Shown piece by piece: positions 12,000 through 22,699 of a stretch of 64,000 nt of DNA. The stretch is from Blasia pusilla (Eukaryota; Marchantiophyta; Marchantiopsida; Blasiales): positions 31,000,001 to 31,064,000 of the forward strand of contig CM114274.1 of assembly GCA_050084515.1 (NCBI GenBank), in the 5' to 3' direction. Each line of letters opens with the position of its first letter. The first letter of the stretch is position 1. Both the position numbers and the translations under genes were made by a program. Under the pieces are notes generated by a model. The model ran no database searches, was not told where the DNA came from, and was given only the letters and a program-made list of their open reading frames with translations.

Positions 12000-12600
12000 C
12001 ATTTATCTTAAACCCTAAATCTTAAACTCTAACCCCTTAGCCAAAAACTCTAAACCCTAGGCCAAAAACCCTAAACCTTAACCCCTAAGCCAAAAATCCT
12101 AAACCCTTACCCTAAAACCCTAAACTCTAAGCCAAACAACCAAAACCCTAGAACCTAAGCAATCAACCCTAGGCCAAAAGCCTAAAACCTAAGCTAACCG
12201 CCCTATACCTAGGCCAACCAACCTATACCTAACACATAAGCCAAAAACCCTAAACCCTAAGCCAAACACCCTAAACCCTAGAACCTAAGCAATAAACTCT
12301 AATCCCAAGGCCAAAAACCCTAAACCCTACGCAGAATCCCCTAAACCTAGAACTTAAGCAATAAATCCTAAATCTTAGGCCAAAAACCCTAAATCCTAAC
12401 CCCTAACCCCTAAACCCTAAACCCTAAGCAAAACACCCTAAACCCTAGAACCTAAGCAATAAACTCTAAGCCCTAAGCCATGAACCTTAAACCCTAAGTT
12501 TAAAACTCTAAACCCTACAACAAAAACCCTAAACCTAAAAACCCTAAACCTAAGCTATAAATCCTAAACCCTAAGCCCTAAATCCTAAGCCATAAACATG
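12000..12600. repeat. Degenerate interstitial telomere-like repeats
   Basis: Roughly 600 bp are dominated by CCCTAAA/ACCCTAA words, the reverse complement of the plant telomere repeat TTTAGGG. They are interspersed with 'gccaaaaa', 'cctaagcaataa' and 'agaacctaag' and form loose higher-order units of about 60-70 bp. The array is too diverged to be a recent telomere. It resembles the interstitial or subtelomeric telomere-like satellites of plants. Confidence 0.85.
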
Positions 12601-12779
12601 GTTGACATAGAGAGTAAAACATAAGTTATACTCCCATTACACTATTTCACAGTGTGGTAATAATCATATTAGAACAAAACCGGGTTTCTAAAACACCACA
12701 TTTGTCGAAATTGGTGTTTGTCATGGTAGGTAGGGATAGATGGCTATCTTGATTATAGGGATCTAACCACTACCTAGGG

Positions 12780-13560
12780 GCGATTGGAGATATTTGGGTA
12801 CTCAATCATCTCGATATTTAGATGCCATGAGTTAGTATGGTATATTGTGTGTTTGTTTGTGTACTCAATGATAATAATGTATGTTGTGTAGCGGTCTGTA
12901 TGGGCACGATATCTATTATCTCTTTTAGGATGGATCAACGAGTTTATGGTAGCGTATCTTCAAGGATATTGAGGGCAAACTCAATAGATTGATGATGATC
13001 TACCAAATCCCGAAAGTAACATGAGAGAGCAAGTTTCCCATTCGTTTCGGCTCATTTGGATCTATATAGGAAAACTTACAATTTCAAGTACCATTATGAG
13101 TAGAATTTACTTTCTACTTTTGGAAGTATCCCTTGAACCCCTCTAGTAGGTCAAGAGCCAAGGAGGTGACCTACGAGCATAGATTACCATGGAGAGAGTT
13201 TGGGAGAGGGAATGGGGTATACCCAGGGAGAGAGAGCGTTGGAGTTCATTCTCTTTTTGTTGAACCTCTTGGCATTAGGCGGTGGAACTATGCTCTTCCT
13301 TGCCTTATGAATAACTCAACACTCTCATTAGGAGTGAGTTTGGTTTGATGGGCGAGAGAGAGAGGGAGAGAGAGAGATGGATTTTTGTGGAAATTATAAG
13401 AGATTGTGATTTATTGGAGATATTCTGGTACTCGATCGTCTCAATGTTTAGATGCCATGAGTTAGTATAATAACTTGTATGTTATGGGTTTATTTGTTGA
13501 CAACGATGTTTTTTTTTTTAGCAATATGTATGCGCATGGTATATCTCATGATCCTCTTCT
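12780..13560. repeat. Dispersed repeat family, two local copies
   Basis: Positions 12784-12920 and 13416-13560 share 'tggagatatt.tggtactc.atc.tctc.at.tttagatgccatgagttagta' and a downstream 'gtatgttgtgtagcg/gcaatatgtatg' block. Another copy is at 56672-56790. Between the two copies, 13010-13260 is similar in reverse complement to 26770-27020, including 'caagagccaaggaggt' and 'agagagtttgggagaggga'. A short GA-rich tract follows at about 13350-13375. This looks like a transposon family whose copies sit beside GA microsatellites; no coding is seen. Confidence 0.65.
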
Positions 13561-14690
13561 CTCTTCTATCCCTTGCCCTTGCCTCCAACATCTTTTTGGG
13601 ACAATTTGATATTCTTTCACTAAGAAAGAAGAAATAAAGTTAGAACAACAAAAAAGAGAGCCTAGACTAAAAAAATCAAATGAGTGATTAGATCGCTTTG
13701 AGAAGTGACTTTGCACTATAAGAGATGATATAATTTATCATATCTAGTAGCAATGGCACTCCTAGAAGAGATCGACCATATGAGAAATCACACTTGGGAG
13801 TATTCTTAGAAGTGTTGAGTTTCATAACATTAGAAAAATCCTTGGTTTTACGACTCATATGAGTTATATATTGTAGAGACATAAAAGGCAACTCATATCT
13901 TCTAAATGGTTATGATATCTAGCATAATTTGCTAATATGGCATATGATATTCCAAAACCTATTAGTTTGCACCGTTCATTCAATATTTGCAAAGTAGTTC
14001 ACCAATGAAATCTTTAAATATTTAACTCTTAAAACCATCCTATTGGAATTGAGAGATAAAAAATTAATTTTCTTATTTATTTGACTTCCATTATAAAAGA
14101 AATTTAATTATAACTCCACTTACACATATGTTTTAGATTGAAACTAAAATATATTCCCACTCATCACATGTCCACACTTCTCATGGAAAAAAAAAAATAG
14201 ATAATGAGGAATTTTCATAATAACATATTAATTTTACATGACATTGCTGAAGCTGAAGAATATTACTAAGGACTTAAAGTTTTTTCTCTTCAAGTGTGTG
14301 GAGCCATGCAACCAATCACATTTAGAAGTACTCTGCAAAGTGGTTGGCCACATAGGATGTCATGCACTCGATCACTTTCTTGGTGGGGGTTGATAAATTT
14401 TAAAAAGAACTTGGAAAATAGGAAAAAGGATATAATGAAAATTACCTAATATCTTTGCGCTCAAATGAAAGGCTCAAATATTTCTACCTTTGTCTCTTTA
14501 ATGTATATTTCCTTGTATCCATCCCACTCATCGACTAAAGCTATCTTCATGAATAATTGGTAAATTTTAAGGTTTGGGATTTTTTATCGTCTCTACGTCA
14601 ATAGCTATTGGATGAATTGAGAATTTTCTATTCATAGCCCATGTCCAAATTTTGACAAGGATTGTATCCTCCTTAATTCCTTGAAGTGCA
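13561..14690. other. AT-rich non-coding DNA
   Basis: No coding motif, RNA gene or clear repeat was recognised in this AT-rich stretch. Confidence 0.5.
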
Positions 14691-14693
14691 TCC

Positions 14694-14800
14694 TGTCGTG
14701 CGAATCCATATCGTCATACAACATACATCGTTGACATACCATACTCACATACATACATAACATAGACAAGAGCATCTACAAACACAAGTGTACCACAACT
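14694..14800. repeat. 107-bp direct repeat, copy A
   Basis: This matches 15169-15275 with only a handful of mismatches (both contain 'tcgtcatacaacatacat' and 'cataccatactcacatacat'). The copies are 475 bp apart and lie just 3' of the minus-strand integrase remnant. They may belong to the LTR or 3' end of that element. Confidence 0.85.
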
Positions 14801-15168
14801 GAAATCCGTGAAAGATCAACTATCATAAAACACGTATAGAATCACATACAATCGAGCCAAACCCACTCCACGATGGGAGAATCCAGGTCAAAGCTTGCGG
14901 GAACCATCATAGCCAAGAGCTCTACTCACTATCAAGGCTAACTCCCAACGCAACAGGCTCAACTCAAAGAACTAACTGTTCTTTGAGTGCACTCCACACT
15001 CTATCCTCCAACCTAAAAGCGGGCCCCATTGGAAAAGTCACCCTCAACGGAGTAACCCCCAACCCTATGTATGAACCGCATCTCTACCTAGACACTACGG
15101 CCCTACATTAGGTATGGCCTCTACTAGCACACTATACTCTACGACATAATCCGTATGGTCATTACAGC

Positions 15169-15275
15169 TGTCGTGCGAATCCACATCGTCATACAACATA
15201 CATCTCTGACATACCATACTCACATACATACATAACATAGACGAGAGCATCCACAAACACAAGTGTATCACAACT
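15169..15275. repeat. 107-bp direct repeat, copy B
   Basis: Second copy of the repeat at 14694-14800. It lies about 145 bp beyond the stop of the integrase-PHD frame on the minus strand. Confidence 0.85.
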
Positions 15276-15418
15276 CGTCCCCCTAACTGGCGGTTAGGTC
15301 CCTCGAACTCCCAGATAGCCCTATACATCTACTACATGCTATACACCTTCGTGGGTGCACGAATCAGAAGGCCGGGTGCTAGGTTGCCCCATCGTTAGTC
15401 GCACATCTGTAATCCATA

Positions 15419-16210
15419 TCATGCCAAGATCAAGTCATCTACCTCTCCTAAGTACATCGAGGAAAAACCCACCTCCCTAGGAACAAAATCCATATGTGGA
15501 GTCAAACACATCATGTGCCAACCCCTAGAACACCGATCATATACCAACATACGGTCTGCGTTACCAGTAGACCCACACAACATGCACCTCAAACTAGCAC
15601 GTATCATGGCTAAGCTTGGGTCAACAGTACCATCCACATTTGGAGGATGACACAACGCACAATTACGCATATGGTCCTTCCAAAAAACTCCATCACGACC
15701 CTCCAACATGAGAGCTCTAGAAGCTAACACCTCGCGCACTTGTAAAATAGTGTGGCTTGCCGTCATATCCAATGTTGTCAGTGCAATCTGCTGCAAATAG
15801 ACATAGTCCCCCACATGGAACCTACAAATCGATGGTCGATAACCTCCACCCCGAATGGTTGCATACCGCAACGTATCCCTGTGTTGAGCAATGGCAAGAT
15901 TCTCAAAGGCTGTTGGCATAACTCTCTGAAAGAGCTCTGCCCGCTGAGAACACACTCTCATCCACATCTCTGGGTCGTCAAGGTTCACCACCTTACTAGA
16001 CTCCCAAAGAATTACTATTGGCAAGTCTAGATCTTGGCCATATAACAGAAAATAAGGTGAGAAGGAAGCCAAGGATGCTTGGCGACTTAACCTATATCCC
16101 ATGGCTAACCATGGCAACTGAATATCCCAGTCTCCAAGATGCCCCTTCTGTAGGCCATACTTGCGCAATGCCCTCTTCACCGTCTCAACCACACGCTCAG
16201 CCAAACCGGG
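15419..16210 (-). pseudogene. Integrase C-terminus fused to a degenerate PHD finger
   Basis: The open frame starts at 16324, but its first 39 residues are not integrase-like. Homology begins at GLAERVVETVKRALRKYG (residues 40-57), which spans the third catalytic acid (E43) of a retroviral-type integrase; both Asp residues are absent. Next come the PWLAMGYRLSRQASL block, typical of gypsy integrases, and a FHVGDYVYLQQ segment (about 169-179). Residues 247-291 form a C4HC3 PHD finger pattern: C247, C250, C265, H270 and C273 are present with the RGWHM core, but the third cysteine is Y262 and the last pair are S288 and Y291. PHD fingers bind histone H3 tails, so an intact version could have guided integration to chosen chromatin. 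The zinc-ligand losses imply this copy is dead. Confidence 0.75.
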
Positions 16211-16548
16211 GGCTGGTATTCTGGCAGGAGAGAGTAAGAGAGGAGAGGAAGAGAAGAAGAGAGGAGAGTCTCTCTTAAAAAAAAAGGGCCAAATCCGCCT
16301 CCTCTCTTCAAAACTTTTTGACATATTTGAAATTTTTGTTTGCTTTCAAATTCAGGAAATCTTGAGTTATAGGAGATATTTTGCATTTAGTATGCATGAT
16401 TTGGGTATGCTAAAGGGTTCATGGATCTGCATTGAGTTTTCAAGTGAAACGCCAATCTTCCAACGACTATACAAGTATAGTGACATGGAGAGGGCTGTGA
16501 TTCACAGCAGGAGCCAGGACTTGGTTGGAGCAGGACTAGAGGAGATGT

Positions 16549-16737
16549 GGTTATATTGATGACATCGTAGTCCTAAGTGACCCGGTTGAGGAGCATGAGC
16601 AAAATCTAGAGGAGGTGTTGCGACGATTGCAGTTACACGGGCTGAAGCTACATCCAGACAAGTGCAAGTTCTTCTACGGCTAGATTGAGTACTTGGGTCA
16701 TAGGACATACCCAAGGGGCCTTGGTGTGCAACTGACA
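16549..16737 (+). pseudogene. Inverted gypsy reverse transcriptase fragment
   Basis: On the plus strand, opposite to its neighbours, about 63 codons read as the catalytic palm of a gypsy RT: YIDDIVVLSDPVEEHEQNL, where YIDD is the active-site box, then LKLHPDKCKFF, a stop, and IEYLGH with a GLGVQ ending. In an intact element this would lie on the minus strand between methyltransferase and integrase. Its inversion and the loss of flanking RT and RNase H imply a local rearrangement with a breakpoint near 16737. The 16210-16548 stretch beside it has a purine-rich start (GAGAGGAAGAG) and no recognisable coding. Confidence 0.75.
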
Positions 16738-17164
16738 AGGAACTCATGTATCCCGCACCGCTCTCCTCTTGTCAACTTAGGGCCCATATCTAGCTCCCAA
16801 GTTTCCATCGTGACCACGGTAGGACTCTCCGGCGTGGGTGTCGGTGATTGCTATGATGCAACCCTATCTCGGACCATAGAACTCGCATATTGCCTTGCAG
16901 CCAACTGCAAATTTTGATCTCCACGTGCAGTACCCGAATCCACGCTCGATGTTGTGGCTATCATCTCCTAGCATACCTGCAAAATATCCCAAGAAGTCCA
17001 AGGGTGTCTCTCCCGATAACCCCTAATGTGTCAATCTCCTCAGGTGTCGCCCCCAGCCACTGCCTGAATCGTCTCGGTAGGCATGGGGCTCACCAACGCA
17101 ACAGTTGTGATCTGTTGCATCTGCAAACGACGCTGATCAGCTATTCCTAAGCTGAAAATCCATG

Positions 17165-18152
17165 TTATTCAGTTCAAGTCCATTTCCTGACCCAATATAT
17201 GATGTCGTGATGCCTCTGATAGTGACAGTACTGCCGTCACTCCTGTGGGGAATCCCATCATTCGCTCTCGCTCATTGGCGTTGGGCTCCACCAACCGCTG
17301 TACCTGGTCATCCCAAACCAAGCCAAGTCCAGCGTCCTTGAATGCATAGGAAGTGGGAAAACTCACCAATGTGGGAAAGGTTGCTCGTGGCATGCCAATC
17401 GTGTTGATCACAATCAATGGAGGTCGATCATCATGCCTCACTGCGTGTGATCCACGATATGGATCCATAATAGAATCCACAAAAAATGGGAGGGGCACTC
17501 CACTCTCACATACGCCCTCTGCAAAACCTCATATGGCATCAAGTTGGTCCACCAAAGATGCGGGCAATATGCTCGTGAATCTAAACTCACCGCATCCAAT
17601 AACAGTGTCGGGCGGATCCATGCGTGCACATGATGTGCACTCGTCACCACGCGAGACCTTGAATTGCCCAAAATTGGCACATTCTCCAGGATCTAGTGAA
17701 CGAGACCGATGCTCCTATAAGTGTTGCAAGATCCGTATCATCTCCCAAAATAACCTGGACCGAGAGTCAACTAACCCGCTACCTTGTCCACCACTCGATT
17801 GGCCCTAACATGGCCAACTAGCAATGACCAAATCTATGGTCCCTACCCGTTCCAAGTCCTGCGCCCCCATCAATGAAATGTCCCTCACTAGGGAACTCTG
17901 GTACCCCGAGATGGTAGACCCAAACAACAAGTCAAGAAATCGGAGGTGTAATTGTGCCACATGATGAAGTGAAGCGCGCCTCACAACATCATCAATCTCA
18001 ACGTACAAGTACCGCTGCACGTGCACTCCTCCCTGCAAAACAACAGCTAAGCCAGTGCTGATCCCTCCAAAGAGATCCAACACGCAAATATCCTCATGTG
18101 GGATGCGCCACATAATCGATGTGGTGTCCAAAGGGATCATAGTATCACTCAC
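17165..18152 (-). pseudogene. C5-cytosine DNA methyltransferase, DNMT3-like, retroelement-borne
   Basis: The frame starting at 18152 contains motif I (DLFGGISTGL, residues 26-35), which binds S-adenosylmethionine, an acidic VEID (51-54), then DLVIASWPC (107-115) with the catalytic Pro-Cys of motif IV. The codon after Cys, usually Gln, is the stop TAG at 17805-17807. Reading on, a shift brings in ILENVPILG (motif VI, near 17675), then a motif VIII-like SRAYCPHLWWTN. A further shift leads to the C-terminal frame 17498-17169 with PNANERERMMGFPTG and HILGQEMDLN (motifs IX-X). The motif order I-IV-VI-VIII-X is canonical, as in DNMT1/DNMT3, and not the permuted order of plant DRM enzymes; short length and DLVI.(S/G)PC favour DNMT3. 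At least two stops and two shifts show it is dead. A compact bacterial-type C5 methyltransferase is the alternative. Confidence 0.8.
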
Positions 18153-18531
18153 AGCTACCTCGAGTCCTTCTGATCCGACACGCTCTGGTGCAAACGCCTC
18201 ACTCTAGGTCATTTGCAAATGCTCATCAGATAAACGTCGGAACTCCTCGCTCAAGCCCCATAGCGGCACCTCTCCTCAACGGAATGATGCGGCTACCATA
18301 ACACTCCTCTTCCTAGAAGGGTCGAGATCTGAGGATGTCCTCTCCATGGACATGCCCTCAATCAAATCAAATCATAGGCCACATGATGTCTTTGCTAAAT
18401 CTTTGCTAAAGTCGCCATCTCTCTTGGCCATCGCTTGATCACTCCACCCATGAATCAAACGGGTAATGAACAAAGTCGTCCATCACCAAACTGCCATCCT
18501 CGTATGTAGGACGCTGACTCCTCCCATTAAT

Positions 18532-18830
18532 CTAGGGAAAACCCCATCGGGTACAACACTGCTCTACCAACCAAGACGCAGAGGACTCTACATTGGTCAC
18601 GATTGCCTTGGCTTGCACCACGGACTCATCTGTAGGATGTTCTGGGCAAATCTTCACCATGACCTCATATCGGGTGATAAAGTGCATGTGTGGTACTCGC
18701 TCCACCCAAGGATGTCTGTATCCTGGATGGACAACACTATACATTGGCTCCTGTGAAGCCCAATCCTATGAATCAAGGGTTGCGCTCCTGAATCCAACAG
18801 GAAACATCGCGGACTAAAACTCTACCTCCT
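18532..18830 (-). pseudogene. Uncharacterised segment upstream of the methyltransferase
   Basis: A minus-strand frame (18744-18532) begins MYSVVHPGYRHPWVERV and includes KICPEHPTDESVVQAKAIV. Just upstream, another frame (about 18890-18790) reads SVVLLDNRGEVFQLVSLGG. They are co-linear with the methyltransferase and probably lie on the same polyprotein, but I recognise no domain. It may be an N-terminal region specific to the captured gene or the element. Confidence 0.4.
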
Positions 18831-19051
18831 AGACTCACCAATTGGAAGACCTCTCCCCGATTATCCAGTAATACAACACTAGGAGAAGCCATGGCACGCT
18901 CTATTGGGGGTCTAGCGGGTATCTCTGCCATCCCAGCAACCGCAACTTGCCTTCAATCTGATGTGGACGGCCCGAGTATCAGCTCTAAGGGCAGATCCAT
19001 CACCTCCTTTGCAATCACCTTTGAAGGTGATGCGGAACACCATCTCCACGC

Positions 19052-19513
19052 TCACATAGTGTAGCGTCCAGCCGAAAAACCTCGACGGGCGTACCTCCTA
19101 ACGTCATAACCATCGACGGCAAAAAACAAAAGAGCATGGTACACCATCGTGGCCACCCCCAACATTGTACTCAACACGTGCTCCTCCCAAGGATCAGAAA
19201 TAAGAGTCGTCACACTCGCTTCTCCCATCGCCCTCCGTGCCTGCACACTGACACCATCAACTCTCCGGCAACTCTGATCATAACCCATCAATGGGGTCCA
19301 TATCACCTTGGACAACATGAAAGATTGAGGAAGCTTGGTTTGTTTCTTGGCTTCCCCTCTTTGTGGATCCAACTCGGCGGTTGCTCTACGTGTAGCAACA
19401 ACGACTGCCTCCAACTGAATAGTCGCGCACAGCCAGCAAGGATCCTCCATATCTCTGGCTGCTCCATAAGATGTCGATGCCACGGATCGGGCATCAAGTA
19501 ATCTCAATGCCAT
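19052..19513 (-). pseudogene. Gag/protease-region remnant of the methyltransferase element
   Basis: A 153-codon minus-strand frame lies between the gag-like region and the methyltransferase. Most is low-information, but LLFFAVDGYDV near its C-terminus (about residues 127-137) resembles the 'F.V.D.YD.LLG' strand of a gypsy protease; the flanking active-site DSG/DTG is not visible. The placement fits a protease. Upstream, 19698-19504 carries an acidic unfamiliar stretch (LGDEELELPKGLVEF). Confidence 0.35.
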
Positions 19514-20219
19514 AGCAGAAATATGTTCTTGTTACTGTTGTATCTGAGCAGCCATCCCAGCCTCACGCCCGACGTCTCCCTCGACGCGTCTAGGTGGTGG
19601 AACTCTACCTCCTCCATGAGAAATTCCACCAACCCCTTGGGCAACTCCAGCTCCTCGTCCCCCAACAAGATCACTTGGTGCACGACCTCTAGGCCCACCT
19701 GGACCTACAACTCGCTCTGGTGCCCTCTTTGGCCCTCAGTCTGGACATAACTCAGGGTGTAAGCTGAAACACTTGGCGCCTGTGTGACGGTACCTTTGTG
19801 AATAGTCACACTAATAACCTCCTGGTGTAGCACCATCTCCTCCTCCATACTCAAGCACGCATCCATGACCCTAACGGGTGCAATGGCATTGGTGATGGGC
19901 TCCACCACATGCCCAAAAATAATTACAAGCGGCTGTTGTTGAGCCGCATATGAAGGCGCAGGTCTCTATGGCACGGCCTCTCTGTATCTTCCCTCAGCTC
20001 GTGGTGCCACAGACCTTTCTCAGAATCCACGTTGCTGCACTGGTGGTGCAGGCAATCGTGACTGCTCTCGCCAAGAACTCATGGTGGCTACGCTCTCCTC
20101 CACCATATTGCACTCAATGTTCTCGGTAGTTTTAAAAACATCTCTCAACATGTGTGAGGTGTTTATAAAAAGCACCCCCTTCCGCACCCGTGTCCACAGG
20201 GTTTGGTCCAACTTTGCAT

Positions 20220-20823
20220 ACCATGATTGGATAGCCTAGGACTCTATCACCCCTCAGTGGCGTTAATCAACCGACGCAAGCAAGTGTAGGCCTCACACAA
20301 ACTCTCACCCGAGCGCCTCTAGAAGTCATGGATGCTCTGCAACTTCTCTCTCCGTACCCCTTGGTAGCTCGTCGGCAACTCAGAAAAGAACTCAACCACG
20401 GGGTTGAACCTAGGATGCACCCGACTGGACGATGCAAGTGCTCTAGTTCGAGTCACCCCTCCTTAAACATCACTGGTGGAAGAGGAAGTAGCCTCTCTTG
20501 ACTCCTCCTCCTCATCTGGGAACGGCTCCGTCCATGACACATAATGTGGGTCATAGTAGAGTCTCTATGCCTCAATCTCCTAGGCATATCTATGGGAGAA
20601 CTCATGGTAATCGTCCATTGGCGCCCCCCTCTAAATGCTAAAACATACCATTCCATGTTGTGAACAGGTTGAACTCTCTAGAGTTCCTATCCTGTTGTGA
20701 GTCATACCAACTCCTAAACTCTGCAATAAAATCGTGTAACTCTATAGTGCTGACAACACCCAAAAAACTACGCGGGTCCTCTACCCAGGTCATCCATCTC
20801 GTACTCCCAACCGGTAGGACCAC
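20220..20823 (-). pseudogene. Gag-like remnant of the methyltransferase element
   Basis: The frame 20823-20638 reads EDPRSFLGVVSTIELHDFIA then EFRSWYDSQQDRNSREFN and TTWNGMF, the pattern of a retrotransposon gag domain (a 'fL.....F..W...' helix pair). A shift carries it into the overlapping frame 20656-20453. No zinc knuckle was recognised. Assignment relies on pattern and position at the 5' side of the minus-strand element. Confidence 0.45.
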
Positions 20824-21099
20824 TAACTATGTGCGGTGATGCACTAACAAATTCCTCTGCACTCTCCCCCTCGTCTGAAGATGACATAGAAGGAGATCAA
20901 GATGGTCTCTCACGTGGAGATCCTCGAGACCACGCGCCAGTCCGCGTAATTAAACCCTCTAGAGCTACTCTCAAGTCCACCACCTCACCTCTCAAAGTCC
21001 CAAAAGGACGCAGTGATGACCCTTCTACCCCTCTTACGCGATCACTCTCAACCTCGCCAGTAATCACTCAATGACTCAATCGAACATCTGGCACTCAAT

Positions 21100-22690
21100 C
21101 TATACTCTCTCACTGAGACGTCAAGCGGCGTGGTGCGGCGAATCGGCTATTATCCTATCATCTCATCGATAGGACATACCCTCAATGCTAGACATCCCAC
21201 ACAGGTCTATGTCCCCTAAACCCATACATCAACGATGCTCTTAGCATCTGCACGAAACCCAATATCCCCAAATAACTGCCCAATATCGAGAAATCCCTAA
21301 CACGTGCAGGGCAAAAGAGCAAAATGGATAACATAACAACAATGTCGATGTCGCTCCTCAGCAATAGCAAACCTCAACACCAAGGTCAAGGTATGCTATT
21401 AGGAAGATAAACTCCTCCAAATAGCATGTTGTACTCCTTTGGTACTAACAATGCTCAAAATCTCTTGAACGTGCGGTGCGGATCCAGCGGAACGGTGCGG
21501 CACTTGCGGCATGGAAAGGTTACAACCGGCACGGCACTTGGTAATGGATATGGCACTAAGCAGCATACCCTCCTAAAAAAAACACATTCTTCTCCCAATG
21601 ATGGTGCAGCTCCACGATCGAGATGGTGCGGTGCGGCCACAAGCGGCACGGCGCGGCAATCGGCGGCGCGTTGCGGCTACAAGCGTCATGGCATGGTACA
21701 CGATCATCATTCGTGCGGATACAAATCACATGGCATAGCAGGTCTGAAAGAAAACTATGACCCCATCAATCCAAAAAAAGTTTGCCCGTCATCAGTGAAT
21801 CGGTCATTGACCGCAGACGGCATAGGCAGGGACAGGCCCGCAGCAGGGCTACGTCGGTAGCAAGCAGGTCGGTATCACGGAAGAAAGAAGGATCGTCGTC
21901 TGCGGCTCTCGCGCCGGCTATATCAACAAGGCCCTAAAAATATCATAGGAGGCCAGCTACGTGGTTGTAAATTCAACCCGATAGTCGGACTCCGAATCGG
22001 CTTTGAGAGCTCTACAGAGGCGGCGGAGGATGGTGAGGAGGCAGGGACGGATGTTTCCACGGAGTGATAGAGGATGGAGGGGGGTCATGTGTTATACCGA
22101 AACGGAGATATCGGTCTCCTCTACGTTTTGATCTGCGGTGTCAGTTTTATAGTGAAGGATTTTTTGTTTTATTTTGTTTCTTAGATTCCTGCTTTTTTAG
22201 GGTTTCTCATGTAGGTATTAGGGTCCTCTTTGTGGTCTCGTTTTGTTGTCATGTCATGAATGTTTCCAAGAAAAAACATGTTTTTCTTCCACACCACCCC
22301 TTTTTCTCTATGTCCTTACCCTGTAGCCACGCATGTTTCTCGCTCACGTTTGACCCATGTTTTTCTCCGTTATCCCACTCTATTCCCATCTATTTTTCTT
22401 CGGTTTCGTCTATTCTCTTTCCATATCATTAGTACCTCCATACTACCTCTACATTGTTTTGGGAAGGGGTTGGGCCATAAGTCCTAGGTGAAGATGGTAG
22501 ATGAGAGTTCATACTAGGGAGAGCATTACCGTGGATGGGAAGTGATTCGATTACCATTAGTGCTAGTTCAAATGGGGGTTGTGGGGCGGATTTTGGTGGG
22601 GATTGTCTCTCGAGTTTGATGGAGGGGATCATGTTCTCTTCTTGGTGAGCGGTGTCCATGCCTTGACCCGCATCGGCGCCTCGCATAGGG
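21100..22690. other. Non-coding DNA with a GC-rich simple region
   Basis: About 21470-21850 is rich in 'gtgcggc' and 'ggcacggc' words, a degenerate GC-rich simple repeat. The rest has no recognisable coding. The 5' end or LTR of the minus-strand gypsy-like element would be expected here, but I could not match it to sequence near 15 kb. Confidence 0.45.
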
Positions 22691-22699
22691 GCCCGTGGG

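Larger units (their letters stand above)
15090..21100 (-). mobile_element. Ty3/gypsy-like retroelement carrying a DNA methyltransferase
   Basis: Read on the minus strand, remnants occur in the order gag-like (about 20.8-20.2 kb), protein-coding spacer (19.5-18.5 kb), C5-cytosine methyltransferase (18.15-17.17 kb), linker, integrase C-terminus with PHD finger (16.2-15.4 kb). A short RT segment between methyltransferase and integrase is inverted, and the bulk of RT and RNase H is missing. The methyltransferase tail continues into a linker ending WELDMGPKL near 16780, which is where RT should start, so it appears to be part of the pol reading unit and not a separate gene. No LTR pair or target duplication was found, so the limits are approximate. 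DNA methyltransferase capture by LTR retrotransposons has been reported in some algae and dinoflagellates. Confidence 0.6.

Noticed and set aside
12000-12600. Active telomere end
   Set aside because: The CCCTAAA words are highly degenerate and both sides continue into ordinary sequence, so this is interstitial.
2900-14690. CRISPR-like array in the repeat-rich left part
   Set aside because: Repeats are long, diverged and irregularly spaced without unique spacers, and the window is eukaryotic.
17165-18152. DRM-type plant methyltransferase
   Set aside because: DRM enzymes have permuted motifs with I-V after VI-X; here motif I precedes IV, VI and X.
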